The notes: generated by a model not told the origin, from the letters alone. A stretch of 28,995 bases of DNA from a virus (IMGVR_UViG_3300043313_000671:1-28995); one strand, 5' to 3'; shown: positions 21,143 to 28,995, counted from the stretch's first letter. Translations and numbers: made by a program.

Positions 21143-21789
21143 TGCCGCTGGATCCTGAAATTCTTAAACTGCGCTGGGGTGTGACCGATGCCGCGCTGGA
21201 TCCGCTGGTGGAGGATACGGCCGCGACCGCGCAGGCGATGTGCGAATCCTATACGGGCCGCCTGTTTGACCTGGCCGACGAGGCCGAGGATTTTTCGGGC
21301 GTGGTGACGTCGCTGCAGGTGAAGCGCTATCCGCTCGAGAGCGTGGCGGCGATTTGGCATTGGCTAACCGGCCAGGCGCCCGAGGATCCGCCGCAGGGAA
21401 CCGGGATTGCCGCCTACCATATGGACAAGTCCGCGGGCCTGATTTGGCCCGGCGTCAATCCGTGCGGCTGGCCCGGCGTGCTGCATGTCGAATATCGCGG
21501 CGGCTATGCGACCTGGCCCGCGGATCTTAAATTTGCCGTGACGCTGGCCGCTGATGTCATTTGGAACGCGACCCCGGGCGGCGGCGCGCCCGCGGGCACG
21601 CCAGGCGAAGCGCTGGGCGCCTATAAAAAACTATCGGTGGTGGGCGCGTTTTCGGCCGAGCTGGACACGGCGGGCGGCGGCGATGCCGGCGGCGGATCCG
21701 ATGGAGATAACACCTGGGGAATTCTGCCGCCGAACGTGACGAGCGTTTTGGACCGCTATCGCACCGCGGCCGTGCTGGGGATCGGCTGA
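21142..21789 (+). CDS. Head-tail connector (gp6-like)
   Basis: A 215-residue protein. It begins as HK97 gp6/YqbG-type adaptors do: MPLDPEILKLRWGVTD, then helices with DTAATAQAMCESYTGR, then RYPLESVAAIWHW and HVEYRGGYATWPADLKFAVT. Such proteins form a ring under the portal. The C-terminal 50 residues are Gly-rich. The ATG overlaps the previous stop. Confidence 0.85.
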   Translation: MPLDPEILKLRWGVTDAALDPLVEDTAATAQAMCESYTGRLFDLADEAEDFSGVVTSLQVKRYPLESVAAIWHWLTGQAPEDPPQGTGIAAYHMDKSAGLIWPGVNPCGWPGVLHVEYRGGYATWPADLKFAVTLAADVIWNATPGGGAPAGTPGEALGAYKKLSVVGAFSAELDTAGGGDAGGGSDGDNTWGILPPNVTSVLDRYRTAAVLGIG

Positions 21790-22154
21790 TGGCAATGGCT
21801 GATCAATTCATGCGGGCAGGAAAGGCCGCCTATCAGCTGCTCGAGGCCGTGGGCGAACCCGTGATGCTGCACGAACGCCAGGCCGCCGGATTTGTCGACC
21901 ATGGCCCGATCAAAGCGTTTGTCACGGCCTTTGCCCGCACCGATCTGATTCCGGGCGGGCCGATCGAGCAAGGCGATTTTCGCGCGATATTCAATTTTGC
22001 CAGCTGGCCGACCGCGCTGCAGCGGCGGCTGGGCCGCGGCGATCGCGTGACCTGGCGCGGCGAGATTTACGCGGTGATGAACCAAGACGACGCAACCCGC
22101 GGCGCGGCCGGCCAATTGGGCGTCGAATTGCAATTGCGCGGCGGTGCAGGATGA
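21789..22154 (+). CDS. Head closure / head-tail joining protein
   Basis: A 121-residue protein, ATG 21789 over the previous stop. Size, position after the gp6-like gene and the beta-rich end with GDRVTWRGEIYAVMN fit the head-closure (lambda gpFII-like) family. It would plug the portal after packaging and receive the tail. Confidence 0.72.
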   Translation: MAMADQFMRAGKAAYQLLEAVGEPVMLHERQAAGFVDHGPIKAFVTAFARTDLIPGGPIEQGDFRAIFNFASWPTALQRRLGRGDRVTWRGEIYAVMNQDDATRGAAGQLGVELQLRGGAG

Positions 22155-22870
22155 CCGCGCGGGCAACCTTTACGACGTCCAAGCAACGCGTCGGGATCGA
22201 CGGGATTGACGACCTGACGGATTCGTTGCGCTGGTTTGCCAGCCTGTTGCCGCAAACGGCCGAGGAAGAACTGGCGAAAGAGCAAGCGCGCGGCAACCTG
22301 CTGAAACCGATTGTCATTGTCGACGGCCGCAAGGGTAAGGACGAGGACACGGTTAAGCCGTTCGGCAATATCACTTACGTGGAAGGCGTCGGGCCGATGC
22401 GCGAGGCGATCGCCGCGGCCGATGCTTTCGTGCGCAGCGCGGCGCCGCGGCGTTCGGGATTCTATGCCGAAAGCCTAACCTGGTTTGCCAACGGCCGGCG
22501 AACCGGAAGCCCGCCCGCTGCCGATAAGGTCGGCCTGGCCGGCAATGTGCAGCTGATCGACCTGGCGCCTTATGCGAGCATGGTAGAAATCGACGTGCCG
22601 CGCGGCGTGATTTTCGGCGCCTATACCATGCTTGTCCGCCAGTTTGGCCGGCAACTTTCGATTGCTTACTCTTATGTCAATCCTGACAAATATGGCGGAT
22701 TGCGCGAGCCGCCCGGCAAGGCCGCGCGCGTGCCCTATGCCGTGCCCGTGCTGACGATCGGCAATCCGTCGAGCTCCGTTAAACCCGGGATCGGATCGCG
22801 GCCTGGCGCGCACCGCAGGCGGGCCGCCAGGAAGGCCGCCAGGGCGGCAAAGAAGGCGGGCGGCGCATGA
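22151..22870 (+). CDS. Neck / tail-completion protein
   Basis: A 239-residue protein, ATG 22151 over the previous stop. Residues about 90-150 (AIAAADAFVRSAAPRRSGFYAES) resemble HK97-gp10/lambda gpZ-type proteins that finish the tail. The last 25 residues are strongly basic (RRRAARKAARAAKK), unusual for this type. Identification is mainly from position between the head-closure and tail-terminator genes. Confidence 0.68.
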   Translation: MTARATFTTSKQRVGIDGIDDLTDSLRWFASLLPQTAEEELAKEQARGNLLKPIVIVDGRKGKDEDTVKPFGNITYVEGVGPMREAIAAADAFVRSAAPRRSGFYAESLTWFANGRRTGSPPAADKVGLAGNVQLIDLAPYASMVEIDVPRGVIFGAYTMLVRQFGRQLSIAYSYVNPDKYGGLREPPGKAARVPYAVPVLTIGNPSSSVKPGIGSRPGAHRRRAARKAARAAKKAGGA

Positions 22871-23298
22871 CTAGCCCGGCCTTCCGATCGGCGCTGCTGG
22901 GGCTGTTAGCGGCCAATTGGCAGCATAGCGAAATTTTCGACCTGTCCGAATGGATCGAGGCCGGCCAGGTGCCCGCGGGCGTTACCGATGCCTGGCTGGG
23001 CGTGCAATTCATCGGCGGGCCGGTGACGCTGGCGACGATTGGCCCGATCGAGCATCATTCGTGGCGAGAACAAGGCACGGCGATTTTGCACCTGGGGTTT
23101 CCCGTCGGAGAGGACACAAGCCGCGCGCTGCTGTGGAGTGACGAGCTGGTGAACCTGTGCCGCGGCGTTCGCCTGGGCGCGCACACAATCGATTTTATGG
23201 AATATTTTTCGGATTTCGCCGGCGCTGCAATCCGTTTGAACGGCCGCTGGCACGGATGGAGCGCCAACCTAGGCTATTCCAGCCTGGTTTGCACATAG
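22867..23298 (+). CDS. Tail terminator (gpU-like)
   Basis: A 143-residue protein, ATG 22867 over the previous stop. The order of a helix at the start, beta strands and position directly before the tail tube match the tail-terminator family, which caps the growing tail. The motif GTAILHLGFPVGEDTSRAL is consistent with it. Confidence 0.72.
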   Translation: MTSPAFRSALLGLLAANWQHSEIFDLSEWIEAGQVPAGVTDAWLGVQFIGGPVTLATIGPIEHHSWREQGTAILHLGFPVGEDTSRALLWSDELVNLCRGVRLGAHTIDFMEYFSDFAGAAIRLNGRWHGWSANLGYSSLVCT

Positions 23299-23303
23299 GA
23301 GGG
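23297..23303 (+). promoter_or_regulatory. Strong ribosome binding site of the tail tube gene
   Basis: AGGAGGG ends seven bases before ATG 23311. It is the best Shine-Dalgarno sequence of the window, as suits a highly made structural protein. Confidence 0.8.
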
Positions 23304-23310
23304 TAAAGCA

Positions 23311-24540
23311 ATGTCGAGCGCAAACGCGGTGCAGGATATTTTCGTTAGAGAAACGCAATATGGCGTGACGCCCGCGCTGGGCACCGCGCAGGCGCGCACG
23401 GTGCGGTTTACGACCGAAAGCCTGTCGGGCACCCCGACGACGACCGCCAGCGCGGAAAACCGCACCGATCGCATGAGCGGCGGCCAGGTGGTGACCGGGC
23501 TAGAGGTCGGCGGCGCGATCGAGGGCGAACTGTCGGCGGATCCTGCTTATTGGGATCTGTTCGAAATGGGCATGATGCAAACCTGGACTCCGGCCGTCGA
23601 CGTGCCCGCGGCAACCGGCATTGTGCTGACGAAGGACGCGGTTAACCCGCAGCTGGCGACGATCGAGATTGCCGGCGCGACCATGCTGGCCGACCTGGCG
23701 GTGGGCGATATGCTGCTGTTATCGGGTTTTACCAACGCCGCTAACAATGGCCCGAGCCAGATTGTCGCATTGACGAGCGACACGGCGGCACAAGTCACGG
23801 TGAAGCGCGAGGCGGTTTCCGAAACGATCGCGGCGGGCGAAGCAAGCCGGCCGCAGTATGCCGACATCGGCAAGGAAATCCTGTCTGCAACATTTTCCAA
23901 ATCCTACACCGATATGGTGCACCAAGCGTCAACTTGGCATCATTCGCAGCGTTACCCGGGCGGGATTGTCAACGGATTCACCGTCGGGCTGACCTATGGC
24001 GAACTGGTGAGCGTGGCGTTCGCGATCCTGGCAAATGGTTATATTCAAGAGGCGCCAAGCCTGGCGCAACAAATCGAAGTGGCGGGCGGCACGGTGAACC
24101 CGCCCGGCACGGCTAACCCGCTAAACGCGTCGATCGACCTGGGCATGGTGACGGTGGACGGCCTGCCGACCGACTATTGCATCGAACGCCTGCAAATCGC
24201 GCTGGACAACGGCAACACGCCGCAGCTGTGCCTGGGGCACGCCGCGCCGATGCGATACAACCCGGGCACGGCCGGGATTGCGATCGAGGCGCGCATTTAC
24301 CTGTCGGATTCGGCCTATGATGCTTTCATGCCCGGCAAGCTGTCGATGGATTCCGTCGGGATGCTGTTCGCCGCGGGCAATCAAGATGGCGGCTATGCGT
24401 TCGAAATGCCCGCGGTGCAGCTGTCGTTTCCCGATCCTGGCGTGACCGGGCAAAACGCCCCGGTTTATATCGAGGCCGCCGGCGCCGCCAAAGTCGGGCC
24501 GCCCGAAAGCCCGTCGGCGTTGCGGATCTATGCCTGGTAA
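23311..24540 (+). CDS. Major tail tube protein
   Basis: A 409-residue tube subunit. It opens with ANAVQDIFVRETQYGVTPALG and has RFTTESLSG and ENRTDRMSG, typical of one group of siphovirus tube proteins, then beta-rich sequence with an Ala/Thr-rich central insertion and a C-terminal lobe. It polymerises in rings around the tape measure. It is longer than lambda gpV (246 residues), perhaps because of added Ig-like parts. The next gene is the chaperone. Confidence 0.88.
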   Translation: MSSANAVQDIFVRETQYGVTPALGTAQARTVRFTTESLSGTPTTTASAENRTDRMSGGQVVTGLEVGGAIEGELSADPAYWDLFEMGMMQTWTPAVDVPAATGIVLTKDAVNPQLATIEIAGATMLADLAVGDMLLLSGFTNAANNGPSQIVALTSDTAAQVTVKREAVSETIAAGEASRPQYADIGKEILSATFSKSYTDMVHQASTWHHSQRYPGGIVNGFTVGLTYGELVSVAFAILANGYIQEAPSLAQQIEVAGGTVNPPGTANPLNASIDLGMVTVDGLPTDYCIERLQIALDNGNTPQLCLGHAAPMRYNPGTAGIAIEARIYLSDSAYDAFMPGKLSMDSVGMLFAAGNQDGGYAFEMPAVQLSFPDPGVTGQNAPVYIEAAGAAKVGPPESPSALRIYAW

Positions 24541-24604
24541 AAATCCCGCGCTCGAGCGCCTGCGCGCCAGGCATGAACGCGGCCAAACGAAAGGAAAACG
24601 AGCA

Positions 24605-25003
24605 ATGGATTTCGAACGCTATCGCACCCCGCGCAGCGTGACCGAGGGCGTGACGCTGGAATTGCCCGGCACGTCGGGCGCCGAATTTGTCGTGGCGCTG
24701 CCGAGCGAACACAACCGCGCGTTCATGGCCGCGCAGCAACGCGCGCTGGTGGGCAAAGGCAAGGCGCAGCTGGGCGAGGATAACGAACTGAATTTTGCCG
24801 ATTTCGATGCCGTCGAATTTCAGGAAGCGCGCACCAAAGCGTTTCTGGATCACTGTATTTTGAAGCTGCCCGACGGGCTAACCCGCGAAATGCTGGCCGG
24901 CGAATATTATGCGGGCCTGCAGGCGCTGTTTGCGCAGGCGAACGACCTGGCCGAGGACGAAAAGAAGGCCGCGGCTATCGCCACAAAAAAATCCAAAGCC
25001 TGA
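24605..25003 (+). CDS. Tail assembly chaperone, short form (gpG-like)
   Basis: A 132-residue protein. Start ATG 24605 is preferred for its AAAGGA (24590-24595); an earlier in-frame ATG at 24530 overlaps the tube gene but has no good site. Position between tube and tape-measure genes, size, and the slippery site near the end match the lambda G/GT system. The chaperone coats the tape measure and recruits tube subunits. The stop TGA 25001-25003 lies four codons after the slip site. Confidence 0.85.
   Translation: MDFERYRTPRSVTEGVTLELPGTSGAEFVVALPSEHNRAFMAAQQRALVGKGKAQLGEDNELNFADFDAVEFQEARTKAFLDHCILKLPDGLTREMLAGEYYAGLQALFAQANDLAEDEKKAAAIATKKSKA
24985..24991 (+). promoter_or_regulatory. -1 frameshift slippery site A AAA AAA
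   Basis: A run of seven A is read in the zero frame as (AC)A AAA AAA TCC. A tandem slip by one base gives AAA AAA ATC and continues in the downstream reading frame to 25383. It lies 13 codons from nothing else but the stop region, exactly where lambda-type G/GT slips occur. A downstream GC-rich stretch (25008-25032) might pause ribosomes. Confidence 0.85.
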
Positions 25004-25383
25004 TCACCTGGCGGCTGGATTGGGCGGGACGCGAAAAAGCCTATGTGAGACTGGCCGCAAGCGGACGCCTGCGCGCCGATCACCGCGCGCCGCGGATTGA
25101 ATCTTGTGCCTGGCTGTGGCGCGCGTTCCTGGAATTGCTGTCATGCCGCCAGCTGGGCGCCGAACAATGCGGGCCGATCCCGATCACCGCGGTTTGGCAA
25201 TATATCGATCGCTATGGCCTGCCCGAATGGACGGTCGACGCGCTATTTTCGATCGAAATGACCTGGCGCGAAACCGAGCGCGAACGCCAGGAACGCGCAG
25301 CCGCGGCGGCGCCGAAACCGCCAGGCCTGCCCGCGCCGCCGCGCCGCCAGGTGCGGCCATGGGAGGCGCCCGCCGATGCCTAA
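24991..25383 (+). CDS. Tail assembly chaperone, frameshift extension (gpT-like part of GT)
   Basis: This frame has no good start of its own; the GTG at 25045 lacks a clear ribosome binding site. It is reached by -1 slippage at 24985-24991, giving a 259-residue GT-type protein. The first part has ITWRLDWAGREKAYVRLAA and the second ITAVWQYIDRYGLPEWTV; the end is Pro/Arg-rich. In lambda the T part binds the tube protein. The stop overlaps the tape-measure start. Confidence 0.82.
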   Translation: MQSLITWRLDWAGREKAYVRLAASGRLRADHRAPRIESCAWLWRAFLELLSCRQLGAEQCGPIPITAVWQYIDRYGLPEWTVDALFSIEMTWRETERERQERAAAAAPKPPGLPAPPRRQVRPWEAPADA

Positions 25384-27493
25384 CGAACGCCGCATAGTCG
25401 AGCTGGTCCTAAAGGCCGTCGGAGACAAAGAGCTCAAGGCGATCACGCGCGACCTGGTGGCGCTCAAACAATCGGCCGAGGCGAGCCAGGCGAGCCTGGC
25501 CGGAATCGGCGGCAATATTACGGGCGCGTTTAGCCTGGCGAAAAAGGCGCTGGCCGCGTTCGGCATTTACGAAACGATTGTGCAAATCGTCGGCGTTGCG
25601 CAGCGCGCGATCGACCAAATGGACGAATTGGCCGTCACGATTAGCAAGGTGGGCGTGGCCGCCGGTGACCTGCAGAAGCTGCAATATGCGGCGGCGCTGT
25701 CAAACGTCGGCCTGGACGACCTGAACAAAGGCCTGGTTAAATTATCCGTCAATATGGCCGACCTAAAGGGCAAGGGCGGTTTTGTTGTCGACACGCTGCG
25801 CAAGCTGGGCGTCGAGGCCGGGACCGGCACGCTCGAGGCAATGAAAAAGATTGCCGACCAATTCGAAAAGATGCCCGACGGCGCGCAGAAAACCGCGCTG
25901 GCCGTGGCGCTGTTCGGCAAGGCCGGCGCCGAATTGATTCCGCTGCTCAATTCAGGATCCGACGGCCTGGCGGCGATGGCGGCCGAGGCCGAGGGCCTGG
26001 GCGCGGTGCTGTCGGGCGAAGCGCTGGCCGGCGCCAACAATTTTAACGACGAAATCGACAAAATGACCGCGCTTGTCGGCGGCGCCGTCAAGCAAATCAT
26101 GGGCGGGATGGCGCCCGCGCTGATCACGATCGCCAAGCTGCTAGTCGGCGCGGCGTCGACCGGCGCCAATTTCGCGGCCGTCGGCGCGCAAATTGGCGAT
26201 GCCATGATCGATGCCGCCAAGGCGATCGCCTACGCGGGCAGCTATGTGCAATCGTTTCTAACGCTCGTCGCCGCGGCCGAGCGCGCGGCCGTCAAGGCGT
26301 CCGAGGGATTCCGTAAATCGTTTACCGATCCGGCCGCGGCCGAGCGCGCGTTTGTCGAGGCCGGCCAGGCCGGCGCGCTGGTGGCGAATACCTGGAACAA
26401 CATGGGCAGCGCGGCCGATGCCGCCGCGCAGTCGGTGCACAACCTGGCGCAAGAAACCAAATATCAAACCCGCCTGGCCGGCCGCCTGCTGGACCGCGGC
26501 GGCACGGGCGGCGGCGCCGACGACCTGGCGGCCAGCGGCGGCGACAAGGGCAGCAAAGGCGACAAGGGCGCCGCCGCGGCCAAACGCGCCGCCGCGGCCG
26601 CGGCGCGCGAGGCGGCCAAGGCGGCCAAGGCCGAGGCCGACGCGATCGCGGATCTCAATTCCCGGATCGTGCAAAACAACGCGCTGATGGAAAAAAACCT
26701 GGTCGACATCGGCAAGGCCGCCGACGCCTACAACCGCGCCGCCGATCCGACGATTGCCTATGCCGAAGGGATCAAGGCGCTAAACGATGCGCAGCGCATG
26801 GGCCAGGTGACCGCGGCCGCCTACGCGCTCGAGCTCGAGCGCCTGGCCGACGTGCGCGACAAGGCAACGCAAGCGCTGCTGGAAAATTCGAAGGCCGAGC
26901 GCGCGCGCGTCAAGGAGCAAGAGAAGCACAAGGAAGCGCTGGCGCAGCTGGTGCAGCAATGGCAATTCGTCGGCGATGCCGTGCAAAATGCGACCTATGA
27001 TATTTTGACCGGCGCCGAGAGCATCGCGCAGGCGATCCGCCGCATGGTGGCGACGATCGTGGCCGAATTCCTGCGAATGCAGCTGGTGGCGCTGGCTAAC
27101 AAGGTGCTGGGCAGTTTCCTGCAGTCGGCCGGCGTGCCGCTGTTCAGCGCCAACGGCAACGCGTTCGGAGCGGGCGGCGTGATTTCAACGCCTACCATGC
27201 ACGGGATCGCCGGCGGCGGAATCGGGATCGCCGGCGAGGCCGGGCCAGAGGCGATCATGCCGCTAAAGCGCGGATCCGACGGCAAGCTGGGCGTGGCGGC
27301 CGGCGGCGGCGGAATTAGCGTGGTGGTGAACAATATGACGCCCGCCGATGTTGGCGTGCGGCAAACCGACCCAGGCCTGCAAATCGACGTGATCGAACGC
27401 CAGCTGGCCGATCGCGTGCGGCGCGGCGGCACAAGCCTGCCCGGCGCGATCGAAAACACCTATCGATCGGGCCGCCAGGCGAGTGCCTACTGA
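25376..27493 (+). CDS. Tape measure protein
   Basis: A 705-residue protein that sets tail length and probably helps DNA entry. It is long, helical and Ala/Lys-rich, with a coiled-coil block (about 395-560). A hydrophobic part lies at about 215-300 (MAPALITIAKLLVGAAS). The end holds GEAGPEAIMPLKR, a hallmark of the C-terminus of many tape measures. The length would suggest a tail of roughly 100 nm by the usual rule of about 0.15 nm per residue. ATG 25376 overlaps the chaperone end. Confidence 0.92.
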   Translation: MPNERRIVELVLKAVGDKELKAITRDLVALKQSAEASQASLAGIGGNITGAFSLAKKALAAFGIYETIVQIVGVAQRAIDQMDELAVTISKVGVAAGDLQKLQYAAALSNVGLDDLNKGLVKLSVNMADLKGKGGFVVDTLRKLGVEAGTGTLEAMKKIADQFEKMPDGAQKTALAVALFGKAGAELIPLLNSGSDGLAAMAAEAEGLGAVLSGEALAGANNFNDEIDKMTALVGGAVKQIMGGMAPALITIAKLLVGAASTGANFAAVGAQIGDAMIDAAKAIAYAGSYVQSFLTLVAAAERAAVKASEGFRKSFTDPAAAERAFVEAGQAGALVANTWNNMGSAADAAAQSVHNLAQETKYQTRLAGRLLDRGGTGGGADDLAASGGDKGSKGDKGAAAAKRAAAAAAREAAKAAKAEADAIADLNSRIVQNNALMEKNLVDIGKAADAYNRAADPTIAYAEGIKALNDAQRMGQVTAAAYALELERLADVRDKATQALLENSKAERARVKEQEKHKEALAQLVQQWQFVGDAVQNATYDILTGAESIAQAIRRMVATIVAEFLRMQLVALANKVLGSFLQSAGVPLFSANGNAFGAGGVISTPTMHGIAGGGIGIAGEAGPEAIMPLKRGSDGKLGVAAGGGGISVVVNNMTPADVGVRQTDPGLQIDVIERQLADRVRRGGTSLPGAIENTYRSGRQASAY

Positions 27494-27990
27494 TGGCCGT
27501 TTCCCTGGCCTTGCAACGGATTTACGCCAGCGCGCCAGCCGACGCGCAGATATGGGAAACGCTCGAGCTTAGGCATCCGCTGTTCGCGAAGGTGCACTAT
27601 GTGACAAACACCGCGCTGGCCTTTCCCGCAACGCTTGAAACCGGCGAGGCCGTGACATTCGAAACGCTGCCGTTTGCCGCGCGCCAGCCGGGATCGAACG
27701 CGGGCGGCCAGCAAGACCTGGCGCTGGTGATCGACAATGTGGACCGCGAAATAATCGAGGAACTGGAACGCGCCAGCGCGGATCCGCAAACGCGCGTGTC
27801 GGTGATCTATCGCGCTTTCGCGTCCGATGACCTGTCGGCGCCTGGCAGCGATCCCATTGCGCTGTCGATCACTGAAATATCCGCGGGCCTAACGACGGTC
27901 GAGGCGACCGCCGGCCGCACCGATGTGCTGAACAAGAAATTTCCCGCGGTGCTTTACGATATTCACCAGTTTCCCGGGCTGGACCGATGA
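27493..27990 (+). CDS. DUF1833-type distal tail protein
   Basis: A 165-residue protein, ATG 27493 over the tape-measure stop. The pattern LRHPLF, then LALVIDNVDREIIEELE and LNKKFPAVLYDIHQFPGL at the end matches the DUF1833 family of phages. By position it takes the place of lambda gpM/gpL, at the junction of tube and tip. Confidence 0.85.
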   Translation: MAVSLALQRIYASAPADAQIWETLELRHPLFAKVHYVTNTALAFPATLETGEAVTFETLPFAARQPGSNAGGQQDLALVIDNVDREIIEELERASADPQTRVSVIYRAFASDDLSAPGSDPIALSITEISAGLTTVEATAGRTDVLNKKFPAVLYDIHQFPGLDR

Positions 27991-28427
27991 TCATGGAGCG
28001 GCCGCCCGATCCGCCGCGCGATCCAGCCGAGCGCATGACCGGCGACGAATTCGTGGCGGCCTGGCAAGGCGTGCCGTTTGCCTGGGATGGCCGCGATTTT
28101 GCCGGGATCGATTGCTGGGGCCTGGTGGTGCGGTTTTATGCCGACGTGCTGGGGCTGGATCTGCCCGATTGGCAACGCGGCGCGCACGGCCGCAGCTGGA
28201 TTTCCCAAACCTTCGCGCGCGAAGCGAAAAGCCATTTTCTGCAGCTGGCAAACCCGCGCGACGGCTGCATTGCGCTGGCGTTCAAGGCGCACGCGCCGCA
28301 CCATGCGGGCATTGTCTGGCGCGGATCGGTGCTGCACGCGGATCAACTGCGCGGCGTGATATGGGAGAGGGTGACAGATTTTGTCACCCTCAACCCGGGC
28401 ACCGTTTTCGGGAATTATCGGCCATGA
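27987..28427 (+). CDS. NlpC/P60 peptidase of the tail tip
   Basis: A 146-residue cysteine peptidase, ATG 27987 over the previous stop (ATGA). The catalytic Cys is C43 in GIDCWGL, and the His is H106 in HHAGIVW. The family cuts peptide links in the cell wall. The position matches lambda gpK and the wall peptidase of gene-transfer-agent clusters, between DUF1833 and the tail tip. It helps the tail pass the wall on infection and is not a lysis enzyme by context, though a double role cannot be excluded. Confidence 0.92.
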   Translation: MIMERPPDPPRDPAERMTGDEFVAAWQGVPFAWDGRDFAGIDCWGLVVRFYADVLGLDLPDWQRGAHGRSWISQTFAREAKSHFLQLANPRDGCIALAFKAHAPHHAGIVWRGSVLHADQLRGVIWERVTDFVTLNPGTVFGNYRP

Positions 28428-28995
28428 TCGCGCCAGTTATTCCAGCCGCAACGATCGCGATCCATCGCAACCCGGTGAACCCGCGCGATCGCGAATTGCA
28501 CGCCTGCGCAGCCGGCCGGCCGCTGATCGATTGGCTGGTGGAGCATTACCCCGCCGGTTTCGGCCGCGGCGTCGAATTGCTGATCAACGGCGATCCGCTG
28601 CCGATCGAGCAAGCCGACCTGGTGCTGGCGCCCGGCGATGAGGTGGCAATTCTGGTGGCGCCCGGCGGCCAGGCGATCGGCGCGCTTATCGTCAAGGCGC
28701 TGATATCGGCGGCAATCGCCGCGGTGGCGTCGATCGCGTTTAGCCTGATTTTCAAGCCGTCACGGCCGCGCGCGCAGGAAACCCCGACGCCCGATCCGAT
28801 CTATGCGATTGCCGCCGCGCAAAACGCCGCGCGCCTGGGCGAACCCGTGCCTGTGCTTTATGGCGAAATCACAACCGTGCCCGATTTCGCAAGCCAGCCT
28901 TACGCGTTTTTCGAGGGCAATAATAAATACCTGGATCAGCTGCTGGTGATCGGCCAGGGCGAATTCGATTTGCTCGAGGTGAGCGTCGGCGAAAC
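28424..28995 (+). CDS. Tail-tip protein, N-terminal part with ubiquitin-like gpI domain
   Basis: ATG 28424 overlaps the NlpC/P60 stop (ATGA). The frame runs out of the window and continues at base 3 (733 residues in all). Residues about 10-80 look like a beta-grasp fold (ELLINGDPLP and LAPGDEVAILVAPGG, the end of many MoaD/ThiS/gpI-like domains). Residues 84-110 are a hydrophobic segment like that of lambda gpI. The TipJ motif AAQNAARLGEPVPVLYG follows at 131-147. In lambda these are separate gpI and gpJ proteins, so this appears to be a fusion. Confidence 0.85.
   Translation, partial: MIAPVIPAATIAIHRNPVNPRDRELHACAAGRPLIDWLVEHYPAGFGRGVELLINGDPLPIEQADLVLAPGDEVAILVAPGGQAIGALIVKALISAAIAAVASIAFSLIFKPSRPRAQETPTPDPIYAIAAAQNAARLGEPVPVLYGEITTVPDFASQPYAFFEGNNKYLDQLLVIGQGEFDLLEVSVGE
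28893..28995. repeat. Terminal overlap, right copy
   Basis: Second copy of bases 1-103; A at 28925 replaces C at 33. See the left copy. Confidence 0.93.

Overview
The window is one complete turn of a small circular or circularly permuted genome, about 28,892 bp. Its last 103 bases repeat its first 103 with one mismatch. By eye it is about 65% GC and every supported gene lies on the + strand, most overlapping by a few bases. It encodes a tailed phage of siphovirus type: HK97-like head, lambda-like tail gene order, and a P4-type tyrosine integrase, so probably temperate (an integrated or excised prophage). The host is probably a GC-rich proteobacterium, perhaps an alphaproteobacterium; this rests on composition and general protein character, not on a marker gene.

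Layout: (1) 1-4821, the end of the tail-tip protein, a minor tail protein, a tail fibre with a C-terminal S74 chaperone, a proline-rich repeat protein and a tiny lipoprotein. (2) 4930-8690, the packaging block: HNH endonuclease, a non-coding gap that is the best candidate for a cos/pac site, small terminase, C5-cytosine methyltransferase, large terminase. (3) 8687-10897, small mostly unknown genes including a second HNH nuclease, a zinc-ribbon protein and a pair of paralogues. (4) 10898-13300, the integration block: a repeat-rich non-coding region, the integrase, a second repeat-bearing non-coding region and an AlpA/Xis-like DNA-binding protein. (5) 13399-15857, a possible replication-related protein, a DnaA-box cluster and several small unknown genes. 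(6) 16023-23298, head and neck: a protease-capsid fusion, a proline-rich protein with a basic tail, portal, a collagen-like protein and connector/neck proteins. (7) 23311-28995, tail: tube protein, assembly chaperones joined by a -1 frameshift, tape measure, DUF1833 protein, NlpC/P60 peptidase and the start of the tail-tip protein, which wraps to base 1.

The most interesting points are: the methyltransferase gene, whose 3' part reads as methylase-like sequence in two frames; a 13-base direct repeat flanking that gene; the A AAA AAA slippery site in the tail chaperone; repeated 11-base motifs on both sides of the integrase gene; a host-type DnaA-box pair; a gpI-gpJ-like tail-tip fusion; and the lack of any recognisable endolysin, holin, repressor or replicative helicase.
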